A DNA stretch of 64,000 nucleotides from Nilaparvata lugens (lineage: Eukaryota; Arthropoda; Insecta; Hemiptera; Delphacidae): the NCBI RefSeq assembly GCF_014356525.2, contig NC_052518.1:26685160-26749159 (forward strand). The letters run 5' to 3'. Shown here in pieces: positions 22,346 through 33,537 of this stretch (its first letter is position 1; the number at the start of each line of letters is the position of its first letter). Below the pieces are notes generated by a model. That model made no database searches. It worked only from the letters and a program-made list of their open reading frames with translations, and was not told the DNA's origin. The translations under genes and the position numbers were made by a program.

Positions 22346-22490
22346 CTCTGGAGATGGAGCCTCTGCTACTAGCGGGGTGCTGAAAACAAACAAAGAATAT
22401 ATTACTATGGCATAGAATTAGATATAAAAACAAGTAAACATTAATCTAAAAATCAGTTGTGATTTGACAAGCTGCAAGTACACTGCAAAA
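22346..22490. promoter_or_regulatory. Divergent promoter region between polB and the BIR gene
   Basis: About 145 bp separate the divergent start codons of polB (22345, minus) and the BIR gene (22491, plus). It contains the AT-rich strings TATATTACTATGG and GATATAAAAAC, the latter a TATA-like box oriented for the plus-strand gene. The promoter role is inferred from the head-to-head layout. Confidence 0.5.
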
Positions 22491-23018
22491 ATGTTATCTC
22501 AGGATCAGATTTTCATGTACGAACGATTGAGGTTATTAACATTTGATAATTGTTGGAAATTAGAATCAAGTCTGTTGTCACCTCAAAATATGGCTAAACA
22601 GGGTTTTAAATTTGTGCGAGCACCTGACGTTGTTCAATGTGTGTTTTGTTCAGTATATTTAGAAAATTGGTTGTCAACAGACGATCCTAGTAAGGAACAT
22701 GAGCGATGCAGTCCAAATTGTGGATGGCACAAAGAAGATAATATTTCATGTGAAGAGGAGAATTTCGATAATAATATTCTATGACAATATGAAGAACGAG
22801 TTTTAACTTTCCATTGTCCAGAACCATTCAAGCTCTCAGTATTTATTAATAGAGCAGACTATTTTGCAATAAATGGATATTTTTTACATGAGAAATCATA
22901 TCTGTAATGTGTATATTGCAAATATATTATTGAAAATCCTTATGAAAAAGTGATACATGTTCCGTTTTGTATATATAAAAAGATGAGCTATAATGGAAAA
23001 GAAAAGACGAATGTTTAA
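22491..23018 (+). pseudogene. Viral IAP-like protein with two BIR domains
   Basis: From the ATG at 22491 (MLSQDQIFMYERLRLL), residues 10-80 form a canonical BIR zinc fold. ERLRLLTF is followed by GFKFVRAPDVVQCVFC, then ENWLSTDDPSKEHERCSPNC, with correct C-x2-C-x16-H-x6-C spacing. BIR proteins bind caspases or their activators and block apoptosis; several insect DNA viruses carry them. The frame stops at TGA 22782. In the same frame a second, weaker BIR unit follows (YEERVLTFHCPEPFKL, AINGYFLHEKSYL, CVYC, then H and C with shorter spacing), broken by a TAA near 22905 and ending at 23018. No RING is seen. It may survive as a single-BIR protein of 97 residues. Confidence 0.8.
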
Positions 23019-23973
23019 GAAGAAGAAGATGCTGTGGGAAAACAAGCTGGATATTGTACAATATGCACTCTGTTGTAGAAGTAATTCCTAATCGGAATCG
23101 AGATATTAGTGATTTGAACAAATTGTAATATAGGAAATGAAACTATTCAACTTTAGAGTTCAGTTAAAAATTTAATAAGATGTATATTTGAGTTCATGAA
23201 TATGATGATTACATTGAAATTGATATGTTCATTTGAATTGAGCAACTTCTATGTTGTTTTATGAAATCAAGAAATATAATTATTTGAAGTGATTAGGTTG
23301 AATGCATGCTACTATCTAATAAATTTCTCACTTTACTGAGAAAAACTAATTTCCAATAGATGTCTTCACAATGTGATATTAAATGATTAGAGTTCAGTTA
23401 AGAATTGAATAAGATGTGTATATTTTGAATTCATGAATATTATAATGATCACTTTTTGAAATTGAACTGATCAAGCTTACTAGTTGAATTGATTAGACTT
23501 CAGTCAAAAATTGAATAAGATGAATATTTTGATTTCATGATCATTATTATGATGCTTACATTGCACTGATCATACATATTATTTAAATTATGCTATGAAA
23601 TTATTTGTACTAATCATGCATGCATACTATTTTTTGCTATAAAATAATAGAGTATAATTGAAGTGATGTGTTAAGAAAATTACTGATTCAGTTGATAGTT
23701 ATTTGTTGCAATGTACATTGAAAGAGCTTGCTTATTAATTTGATGTATGCATTTGATGCATCACTATTGGATTCTGCAATATGAAGCAAGAAATATTATT
23801 TATTCAAATCATTTCAATTAATAACTGATATTACTCACTTTGTGTAGAGAATGTCTTGTCAATCTGATGATATCAAGTTGAGATTATGACAATAATCTGT
23901 TGATCACAAGTAGTTGATAATCTGAAACAAATTATAATAAGTTACTAATCATAGATTTATTTTTATTTAACAG
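23019..23973. repeat. AT-rich viral spacer with three dispersed direct repeats
   Basis: Three copies of an 80-90 bp AT-rich unit lie at about 23154-23240, 23389-23475 and 23495-23575. They share TTCAGT.AA.AATT.AATAAGATG and TTCATGAATAT-like text. No gene is visible. The end of the stretch (TTTTTATTTAACAG, ending 23973) is a good splice acceptor for the next coding exon, so this is probably an intron or leader of that gene. The repeats could be regulatory or replication elements. Confidence 0.55.
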
Positions 23974-24360
23974 AAACAATGTGCATATGAAGCTGAGAAC
24001 TCCTCCATCGCTCCGCTACTAGAGGAGGTGGCGCGGGATGATGACGATCATGATGATTTTGTTTCAATCATCAATAGACCGTCAGCTAAACCGTGGATGC
24101 CTCTCCGCGAGCTGGCAGAAGATGTCCTGCATAATATTATCTCTGCTCGTGAAGAAACAAACCACCATGGGAGAAGAATCATTTTAAAAATAAACATTGC
24201 ATCTACAAAGAAAATCACTGAGGTATATCTACCTCAGAGATTTTCATCCACAATTTCACCGATAAAAGTTGTCAAATTTAATGCCAATTGTAAAAATTTA
24301 GCAATAGTGGTGAAGCATGTCACTGCTACATGGACTGACATTAAGATTGTTAAAATTTAA
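23974..24360 (+). CDS. Small conserved virus-associated protein (spliced 3' exon)
   Basis: The frame is open from the acceptor at 23973 to the stop at 24358, giving 128 codons in phase 0. An acidic stretch (RDDDDHDDF) is followed by KPWMPLRELAEDV, SAREETNHHGRRIILKINI and TEVYLPQRFSS. The PW.pL.eL ... G.ri.L.l ... v.LP.Rf pattern resembles a family of short proteins of unknown function seen beside viral-type genes in insect genomes. It could be a small nucleic-acid-binding fold, but no motif proves this. No upstream exon was identified, and no in-frame ATG occurs at the start of the exon. Confidence 0.5.
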   Translation, partial: KQCAYEAENSSIAPLLEEVARDDDDHDDFVSIINRPSAKPWMPLRELAEDVLHNIISAREETNHHGRRIILKINIASTKKITEVYLPQRFSSTISPIKVVKFNANCKNLAIVVKHVTATWTDIKIVKI

Positions 24361-24777
24361 CAATCTTATTGTCATACCATGTTGCGGTGAGATGCTTTAC
24401 AAGTAGTAGTAGTATATAATGTAAATATTGTAGTGATTAATAATAAATTGTAATATTGTTTTTGTAAAAATTGTTTTTAATTCTCACCTGTTTGTTGTGT
24501 CAAAGAAGATGTAGAATAGTACACTGTTCACGCAAGAATAGATCCTCTTGTAACTGAGCACTCAATGAATGTAGAATAGTACACTGTTCACGCAAGAATA
24601 GTAATGCTCTTGTAACTATGCAGTCAATGAGTATACGGTCACAAGATAAGCTATTTTATAGTTGCTGCTGCGCGCACGCACATGCACCACATGTTGGTCT
24701 CAACCTTGTTGTGGCATTCTCTTCCATCTGTTAGCGCTATACACTCACTATAGATATTGCAATCTATTTTTATCAGT
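24361..24777. repeat. Intergenic region with two 60-bp tandem copies
   Basis: Two near-identical copies, 24509-24568 and 24569-24630, each begin ATGTAGAATAGTACACTG and end CAATGA. The string TTTTATAGTTG at 24654-24664 is TATA-like and lies about 115 bp before the next ATG. No other feature is visible. Confidence 0.65.
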
Positions 24778-25084
24778 ATGCTTACAACACTTAAAGGGAG
24801 AAGTTGTGCAATGAAGATAATCGTATGGAGAATAGTATTTGTTCTTCTCTTTATAATATGTTGTGTGAATATGCTATTACTTTTCCATATTGCTTTGAAA
24901 AAATATGATTCAATGCAAAATGATAGTAAGAGAATATTAGAATCTATACAAAATGTACAAAATAAGATTAGGGATTTGGAAACACCTCAATTGATGCAGG
25001 AATCTCTGCTAGTAAGAAATCATACATTATCTTATATCAAATCATGTGTCAATTCATCAGATGCTTCTCTTGATGTTAGTCTAA
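24778..25084 (+). pseudogene. Small membrane-anchored coiled-coil protein, 3' end cut by errantivirus
   Basis: From the ATG at 24778 a basic N terminus leads into one strong membrane segment (WRIVFVLLFIICCVNMLLLF, residues ~17-36). It then runs into a coiled-coil region (KRILESIQNVQNKIRDLE). The errantivirus LTR begins at 25085, six codons before the frame would leave viral DNA, so the current frame ends in LTR-derived residues. The few remaining codons lie beyond the right LTR at 35598, so nearly all of the protein is still encoded. A type II virion or ER membrane protein is plausible; I do not recognise the family. Confidence 0.5.
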
Positions 25085-25310
25085 AGTTAAGTGATTGGAA
25101 GACACGACTGAGTTTTTAAAAATTGAAACTTTATTAACACTACAACTACAGAAAATACCGAATTAAAGAGTTTCGGGAGCCGAGTGCTCTCGTCAAGAGT
25201 TTGAGTAGAACTAACTGAAAATAATTAATTGAGACATAAAGAAGACAATGCATAGTCAGCTATATTCTATAACAATGGGGTTGTAATACTACTACTATAG
25301 ATATTTAACT
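25085..25310 (-). repeat. 3' LTR of errantivirus
   Basis: A 226-bp repeat with AGT...ACT termini. The only obvious difference from the partner at 35372-35597 is GAAACTT versus GAAACCT near its start, so the provirus is young. Confidence 0.92.
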
Positions 25311-25336
25311 CCTCCACCCCTAGACTGAAGCTGTCC

Positions 25337-26911
25337 TCAGCGATCAGAATTTTGGGTTTGGAGGCAAGGCCCAAGAACAAATGTTGGGGCTTGCGAATTT
25401 GCTGCTACATTAACATTTCTACAATTATTTCGTAAAGAAGTTACATATTTAATAAAGTTATATAATTTAAATACAATAAATATACCAAGAATAACAATAA
25501 AACATATAATAAAAATCCAAATATGATAAGTATCGTCTTTTGCAATGCTAAGTTCTTCTATTGCTAGTAGTGGTTCAATCTTAATATTTGCTTCATGTAT
25601 AATATCAAATGAAAAGTTTGTTTTTAATTTACGAAATGGAACTTCAGATGGGATTGATATATCACTTTCCCAATATTCATGTATTTTAGGATGTTCGAAT
25701 AACTGTTCTGACTTATTAAGATACAATAATTGAGTTGATTTTGGATATAATGTAGTGTTCTTTTTGTCTGATAAAATAATAGCTTTGTCAATTTTGTACA
25801 GTAGATATTGATTGATAATTGGAATGAATTTTACAAAAGAAGCAGAATCATTAATTACTAATTGTTTACAGTGTTCTAATTTCTTATCTTCTAACACTTC
25901 ACTTATACACTTATTTTTTATCACTGTCACATTTCTGCAGTAGTAGTTGTCACACAAAAATTCACATTTACCAGATAAAATTTCGTCATATCTCAGGATA
26001 AGGGAAGGATATTCATGAATGGTGGTAACTTCAGTATTACGATAAACAGGATAGGATAATAAGAAGAAGGTTTCATAAGTAGGTGATTTTAAAGGGAATT
26101 CAATGAAGTAGGATATATATTCTTTATATATTGAGCAGTGTACTTTTGCTAATTGCCATAATACTTCTGGTTCTTCAGAAATCAATTTTACATTAGATTC
26201 AGAAATAATATTATTTATTTCTTTATGGGATAATATACTAGAATGTAGAATATTCAATCTACAAAACTCCAAACTAGTATCTAAATCGCTTATTTTATGA
26301 AAGAGCAAACTTAATGAGCTAAATAAAAGGGAAAATTGCTGGTTCAGCTGTACAGTCATAGTTTCATTTGAGAGAGTTTTGAAATAGTTTATAATTTTCA
26401 AATTATTCCCATGAATCTTTTTCACATCAGCATTAAAATCGTCAATGAGCCTTTTGTTTACTGAAAATTGATTCTCAATATTATGCTGTAAGCGGTATTC
26501 ATTTGACTGAACTTGGAATAATATTTTGTCGTATTTTTCTTTGTCGTTCGCATCCATGTTACCGGTTACCCATGAAATAGCTGAGCCAAGTCCATTGAAA
26601 AGTCCACGCTTATTTCTATTTTTGCTGATATTGATGTGATCTAGTTTTGTTTCTGTGTACTTTAAATGCATTGTTATGATGTCTAGACGGCCTTGATCAA
26701 TATTGTGTTCACGCAAAGTGAATATTGTTCTTTTGATGGTATTTAATTCGATACGCAACATGTTTACATTAATATTATGCATGTATGTGAATGTTTCATT
26801 TATTACGAATGAGTCCTGAATTTTGATAGGAGTGATGCCTGATGTTTTACTTAGATCAGTCAATCTATACGGGTTTGCTGGTGTTAGGAACAGTATCAGC
26901 AGAAGAAACAT
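25337..26911 (-). CDS. env: Errantivirus envelope glycoprotein
   Basis: An intact frame of 524 codons. It has a signal peptide (MFLLLILFLTPANPYRL), a furin-type site (NRNKRG) at about residue 105, and directly after it a fusion-peptide-like stretch ending in SAISWVTGN. There are several N-glycosylation sites and a membrane anchor near the C terminus (IWIFIICFIVILGIFIVF) followed by a short tail. This matches errantivirus Env, related to baculovirus F proteins, which mediates membrane fusion. It overlaps the 3' end of pol by about 47 bp in another frame; in relatives env is made from a spliced RNA. No stop codon is visible, in contrast to the surrounding viral genes. Confidence 0.92.
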   Translation of the reverse strand: MFLLLILFLTPANPYRLTDLSKTSGITPIKIQDSFVINETFTYMHNINVNMLRIELNTIKRTIFTLREHNIDQGRLDIITMHLKYTETKLDHINISKNRNKRGLFNGLGSAISWVTGNMDANDKEKYDKILFQVQSNEYRLQHNIENQFSVNKRLIDDFNADVKKIHGNNLKIINYFKTLSNETMTVQLNQQFSLLFSSLSLLFHKISDLDTSLEFCRLNILHSSILSHKEINNIISESNVKLISEEPEVLWQLAKVHCSIYKEYISYFIEFPLKSPTYETFFLLSYPVYRNTEVTTIHEYPSLILRYDEILSGKCEFLCDNYYCRNVTVIKNKCISEVLEDKKLEHCKQLVINDSASFVKFIPIINQYLLYKIDKAIILSDKKNTTLYPKSTQLLYLNKSEQLFEHPKIHEYWESDISIPSEVPFRKLKTNFSFDIIHEANIKIEPLLAIEELSIAKDDTYHIWIFIICFIVILGIFIVFKLYNFIKYVTSLRNNCRNVNVAANSQAPTFVLGPCLQTQNSDR

Positions 26912-27575
26912 TGTTACCTGAAACAGATAAATTAGTTGATTTCTTTTTCTTTCGAGCTCGCTTCACTCGATTTGGGTGAAGTTTGAAGGGTCGTTTCTGA
27001 ATCGCTCTTGGATTAGTAGCTAATTGAGTTTCCTTATTGTATTTCACTTTGAAAAATTTGGGTTTGTCCTTTTTATTAAACGTTGTCTTTATGAAGGGTT
27101 CGTTAGGCATTTCAAAATCTTTTTCTCTAGTTTGATTTAGGGGCGATTTCTGAGATCGGGTCTGGCTAATCCCGGCGCAACGTTAGTCTAGCGCAACTTT
27201 GCTCTCGGCTAAAAAATTGGTTTGCTGAGATCGAGTTTAGCTGCCGATTATCTTTTGGTCGAGAGCAACTTTGATCTGCGGTTTAGCCAGACTGACGCTC
27301 AAGTTTAGCCAGACCGAGGCTCAACTGGAGGAATCCGCAGGGAATTATTGTGGCAATGTTGGCAGCAGCCGTCTCGAATGCTTCTCGACTACCACACTGT
27401 CCGCATTCACTCGCTTCGTCACTCTGCCACCCTCAGTTATTCATTCCAATATCCTGATTCATTTTGTTTTGTAATTAGTGTAGTATATTAATAGGCTAGT
27501 GTATTAGTGTTTGTGTAGATAGTGTATTAATAGGCTAGTGTTTAGTGTTAGTGTGGGTAGTTATAGGCAGTAGAA

Positions 27576-28529
27576 ATGGCAGAGTCGAAAAAAAGAATAA
27601 ACTTCACCAAAGTCGAACTGACATTGATCAAGTCTCTAGTTGTGAGCCGACCCATAATCGAGAAAAAATTACATGATCAAAAAACTGAGAACTTGAGAAA
27701 AATAGCGTGGGAAGAGATTCTAATAGAGTTCAATGCTGCGGGACTAAATTGTATAAGGAACGTTGAACAGTTGAAAGGAACATGGAAAAGAATCAAGAAT
27801 GACTACAAATCCCAAAAATCGGAGGAAAGGAGGAGTAGATTCCGCACTGGAGGGGGGCCCCCATCACCACCGAAAGTTGAGGATCCCAAAATGGAAGAGT
27901 TGTTCAAAGACCAAGTACCAATTGAAAATATTCCGGACGACGATGACGACTTCAATGACTATAATAGCGGTAAGTTAACAAGTCCAGACTGATTAGTCTA
28001 TTATAATAATTATTGATAATTATAATAATTGATAATTATAATAATTAATTATATTCCTTGTGTTTCACTCCTGATTAACATCATCTACATGTTGCCAGGA
28101 AGGGAAAGATCAATATATTGGATTTCTCATATAGTAAAGTACGTAATATAAAGCTTAAAGGGTACGAGGTCAGCAAGCCCAAAGCCTGACACGCCGATAG
28201 CGGGCACCTCCACAGCACCTGATTCCCGTGCAACCACTCCGGGATCTGCAACTGGATCCGCTCAACCACGCACCAAACGTGTCTCATCCAATGCAGACAA
28301 GTTCCACAAGAAGAAAATGGAGTACCTTGAAGAGGAACATAAACTTAGATTGACTGTCATCAATGAAGAACATAGGGCTAAAATGGAAGCCATTGAGAAG
28401 GAGAAAAAATATTGGACTTTGATGGAGGCCAATGCCCAGAAACAAATATCTTTTCAAAGGGAAAACTCTCACAGCTCCATTGAGCAAAAAACGTTTGAGT
28501 TACTAAGTGGAAGCATTGAACATAATTGA
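27576..28529 (+). CDS. Myb/SANT-like DNA-binding protein of the PIF-type element
   Basis: Exon 1 (27576-27969) starts MAESKKRINFTK and holds a Myb/SANT-like domain (residues ~8-85) with the spaced tryptophans IAWEEILIEFN and LKGTWKRIKNDYK. It ends at a good donor (GCG|GTAAGT). Exon 2 (28174-28529) starts after GAGGTCAG, restores the frame (phase 1), is Pro/Thr/Ser-rich at first, and ends in a coiled coil (KMEYLEEEHKLRLTVI, NEEHRAKMEAIEKEKKYW). The total is about 249 residues. In PIF/Harbinger transposons such proteins bind the element ends and bring the transposase to the nucleus. The exon join is my inference from splice signals and phase; the acceptor has a weak pyrimidine tract. Confidence 0.7.
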
Positions 28530-29960
28530 ATGCCTGGTTATCAAGGGCAAAAACTTTTGTTTGATAAATTTATTGGTAATTATTTCACTCAAGATTACTT
28601 TCATATTCTTTTCTCCATTTGTCATTATCATTATCACTTATTTATCATTTTATAATATCCAATAAAATAGATTCATACTTCAACAGCCCAACCAACTTAT
28701 TAAAAACATATCACTCATGAAGTTATGACAATATTGTAATGAACTTTGTGTATTGAGGCAAAAGACTAATGCAATTTTGTCATAGCCATTTCTCACTAGC
28801 AACGAAGACTACCTAGTGAAGACTACTGTTGAGAGTTGAGTGTAGACTATTTCGACATCGCTGCAAACGCAACTGCCTCCTTGGCAACAACCGACCAACC
28901 AACTATTATAGAAAACATAATTCTATCGTAGCCTAGATTCGTAACCATAGGCCAGTTCAACTGTGTAGATTTTACATCAGCCGATCTCACGTTTATTATA
29001 AATTGTTATATTATACTAGCTTGCCTGGCGAACTTTGTACTGCCAAAAAGTCCTTATTAATACCAGTAAACAATTTATCTGTTTATTACAGCTGGTAACT
29101 TTAGATGCTGAATCATATTATCACAATTCATGATCTTGAATCATTATCATCTTCCCGTCCACCAATATAATAATATATTATCTAGTAATAATTTCGTCGG
29201 CTGATGAAACGCAATTGTGGTTATTATATAGGTATTTAAATATCATACTATTATGCATATTTATATATAAATCTAAATATAAAGATGATTCGGACCCAAA
29301 AGTTATCATTGGTTATAAAACTATCAAATGGAAATTCCGTACATAACTTTCAACATAGGGAATTAGGAATAGTTGTGTCACTATTAGTAGTGACAGTTGT
29401 GACATAGTGACAACTGTGGTCATGTCACAGTTGTGAGATAGTTGTGTCACTACAGCTCGATACAGAGGTAAATCTGAACTACAGATATTTGCTACTCAGA
29501 GATAAAACTGCACCTGAAGTTACTGCTATTAACTCAAATAATAATATTATATAATAATAATATATTTTCCTTTGTAATAAATAATGTGCATTATTAATTT
29601 TCTGGTCGCTTGGAGATATTTTAATTTCCGTTTTTTGATGTAAGTATGTATTGAAAATCAATGAAAAATTTTTTTTCAAATATGACTTTATGGGTAATGA
29701 AATTGTTCAGAATTCAAAGACGAACCCCAATTTGACATTGGTTTTTGATAAAATCAAAACAATAGCAAGTTAATAGCTTAATCCCGAACTTAAACCTGCC
29801 TCCTAGCAGGTCTAAGTTGGAGTCTAAAATCATCGTTTTTGCTCCTGAGATTATCACATTTTAGCCTGCTCCCGATCTCAGCAAACCGATTTTTGATCTG
29901 CAGCGCAAAAACCGGTTTTTAGCCGAGCACAAGAGATAAACCCGATCTCAGCAATCGCCC
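28530..29960. other. Right part of the PIF-type element, no gene recognised
   Basis: AT-rich, without a transposase-like frame. A segment at about 29010-29060 (AGCTTGCCTGGCGAACTTTG) is also found in the Helitron near 51410, so a Helitron-derived fragment is probably embedded here. Short TGTGTCACTA/TAGTGACA inverted copies lie at 29370-29450. Confidence 0.5.
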
Positions 29961-32900
29961 CTTAAGTGATCAGTTCTATGTTGTTTTTCTTGTCCTACTT
30001 TATCTTTTACTAGTTTGTGAATAGTTTTCAGTTTTTCTAGATAGGCGTTTGTTCTTTCTTCAGCAATAAGGGCTTCCGTTATTTCATCAACATATGGATT
30101 TTCCGATACACCAAAAGTCATTTCCATAGGAGTTAGTTTCAAAGTTGAATTTATTGTGTTATTGAATGCGATAATTGCAAGTTTCATATTATCTTCGGGT
30201 TTGTTGTCTTTATTTTCCATTTGTATAGCATTAAGGAGTTCAATGAGTGTCGAGTGTGCTCGTTCTAATAAACCCTGGGAATCTGGATGTCCCGGTGTTA
30301 TATAATAAGGTTCTATCTCATATAAACGCAAAAAATCTCGAAGTCCAGCATTGTCGAATTCACGACCATTATCCATTTGGATTGTCTTAGGGCATGGAAA
30401 TAGAGAAAAGTAATCATTCAAACAAGACTGTATTTCAAGTTGGTTCAAACTTGTTAGTGGATATGCCATGAGTTTTTTCGAAAAGCAATCTATTATCGTG
30501 AGGAATTTTATTCTACTGTATTGAAACGTGTCAATCTGTAATTTTTCGAAAGGTTTGTCAGGAGTTGGGGTAATTTTGTATTCAACTTGAACAGGTCTTC
30601 TATCATATTTCACTTTAGCACATACTGAACATTTATTTATGTATTCTGTAATGTCTTTAAGCATGGTAGGCCAATAGTATTCTCTTCGAATATGATTATA
30701 GCTTTCATTAATTCCACGGTGATACGTTTTTCCTACATGATAATTGGTTACAACTTCTTTTTGTTCCTCTGAATCAGTTATATCCAAATTCAGTTTCTTA
30801 TATCTCCTAAGTTTCACAGAATTAAAATTAGCAATGATAACATTCTTAAAATTTTCAAAAATCATTTTATATTCTTTTTCCAATACACCTGACCTGGAGC
30901 AAAGTATCCCATACAGTGTGTTGGGTTTCAAGTATTGTATACACACATCATTTATTTCTTCAGGAGTGGATGAACTATGAAAATATAGAGTCAATCTGTT
31001 TTTTGTAAAAACTTTTCTGATAACAGGATCTTTGTTGCCACGTTCTAAAATGATTTGATGTTGTTCAACATTGATTATTTTGTCATCTTCTGCAATAACT
31101 ACTTGTTCGTTCGAGCTCTCCTGTGAATGTATTGTAACTAGACTACAATTATCAATTTCTTGTTCATTAGCATCATTATCATCATTATAATTATTTAAAA
31201 TATTGTCTCGATCGGAATTGTTAGTTTGTTCAGCAGATTTGCCTACATGTTGAAGAAAATCGTCAAGTGTGACGGTGTCTACTGAGGGAATGTCTGTGTT
31301 GGTGTTAAATCTAAGCAGTTCGTCCATGTCAAATTCGTTGGGGTCATCGAGATCATTGTTATTCTTGAGATCCTGAAAGTCATGATTGAAACCACGAAAA
31401 CCACTTTCGAAACCTTGGAAAGGTTCGTCTTCATCATTTTCCATCATGTTAACGTCAAGTGGGCGTATTCTTGAAAGAGCATCGGCTACTTGGTTTGATT
31501 TACCTTCCACATACTGGATTGAAAAATCAAATTCTTCTAGAAAGAGTTTCATACGAATTAATTTTGAATTCGGTTCTTTAATGCTGTGTAGCCATTGAAG
31601 AGGTTTGTGATCGGTTTCGATTATGAATTTTCTACCATAGAGGTATGGTCGAAAATGTTTGCATGACCAGACTATAGCTAATAATTCTTTCTCAATCGTA
31701 GAAAGATTTTCTTCATGACGATTAAGTGTATGAGAAGCATATGCAATGGGTAAGGTTTTACCATTGAATTTTTGTGATAACACTGAACCTATAGCATAAT
31801 TGCTAGCATCACAAGTCAGAATAAATGTTTTTGTGAAGTCAGGTAGCTGTAAAATTGGATCGTTTTGTAATAGAAGTTTTAATGTTTCAAATGACTTTTG
31901 ATAGTCTGGATTGTTTGGATTGATTTTAACATCTTTTTTCAAGGCGTGTGTGAGAGGTTTTGCAATCTTAGCATAATCTTTTATCATTTTTCGATAATAG
32001 CCTGTCAATCCTAGAAATTGTTTTATTTCTTTTTCAGTTTTTGGGATTGGAAAGTTCTTAATAGCTTCTAGCTTTGAAGGATTGGGTTGAATTCCGCGTT
32101 CAGATATGATATGTCCTAAGTACAGTAATTCTCGTTTAAAAAACTCCATTTTGTCCAGTTGGATTTTTAGATTATGATCTCTAAGTTGTTTGAAAACTGA
32201 CTTTAGATGTTTCAAGTGTTCCTCGAAATTATCGGAAAACACAATTATGTCGTCCATGTAGACTAACACATTGGGCATTCTGGAAAACAAAATGTTCATT
32301 GCACGTTGGAAAGTAGCTGGAGCGTTCTTTAATCCAAACGGCATTCTCAATAATTCATAATGTCCGTTCTCAGTCGAAAAGGCAGTTTTTGGAATTGATT
32401 CCTTTTCCATTTGAATTTGATGGAATCCAGAAGCGAGATCTATCGCTGAAAAATAGGTAGCCCTTCCAATTTTTCCAAATAAGTCCTCAATATTTGGTAG
32501 AGGATATTTGTCTTCAATCGTTTTATCATTAATCTTCCTGTAATCTAAAACGACACGTATTTTACGTTTACCGGAGGCGTCTGGTTTTTTGGGCACTACC
32601 CGAATTGGACTGTTATACGGGGAGTTGGAATGTTGAATTATTTTATTCTGAAGAAGTTTGTCAATTTCTAATTCAACGTCCTTCCTAAACACTTGAGGGT
32701 ATCTATAATTTTTAGAATATACAGGGATTTCGTCAGTAGTGTTGATTTTAAATTTCAACAGATTAGTACTACTTGTCAATTCATCATGTTCACGTTTGAT
32801 GATTTCAGGAAAATTCCGTATTAGATTTATGATATGTTTCCGCTCTTCGACATTCATATGGTTCGTCCGAAGAAGTTTAGGAATTTCTGTTATAATATCC

Positions 32901-33537
32901 GATTTGTTTGATACATCTGAGTTATCAATTTCATCATTGTCAAAAATAGTTTCTAATTCTTCTATCTCCATTGGCTCGGGGCTTATGGTCATGAGCTCAT
33001 TGGAATACACTACGCACTTACATCTATTTTCTTCTATACTAACAATACTTTCTTCAACGTAATAACTTTCATGAGAAACAGCTTTAAGTAGTCCTGTCTT
33101 GAGATTAGGAATCGACCTAACTGGTACAGTAACAACATTAAATCCTGGTTTCAATTGAATTTGTTCATTAGAGTTAATCACTGATAACAACGGTTTCGAA
33201 ATAGTACGATAATCTAACGTGTTGTTTGTATAATTTACATTGGCTTTGAGTTCTTTCAAAGTTTCGTGACCTAATAGGATATCATATCTTGTCAAAAAGT
33301 CATACACATACATTTTGATTTGTGAACTTCCTGGAAACACAGTATTTGAGTTCATCTAGATGTATTCATTTCCACCACTTTCACCGGCTGGTGTTTTTAC
33401 TACGAACTTTTCTTTATATCTGGTCACATTGGGTGGTATGATAGAGGGGTTCACATAGTTCTTTGATGACCCAGTGTCAACCATCCATTTATAGTTAGTG
33501 GGGTTGACAAAATATGGAAGCGACTTATTTATGATAT

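Larger units (their letters stand above)
27140..29961 (+). mobile_element. PIF/Harbinger-type DNA transposon (Myb gene only)
   Basis: The termini are inverted repeats: GGGGCGATTTCTGAGATCGG at the left and, read on the other strand, GGGGCGATTGCTGAGATCGG at the right. Both sides are flanked by TTA (27137-27139, 29962-29964), the 3-bp target duplication typical of PIF/Harbinger. Inside is a two-exon Myb/SANT-like gene. I find no DDE transposase frame in the remaining 1.4 kb, so the copy looks non-autonomous. It inserted into the errantivirus integrase tail. Confidence 0.85.
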
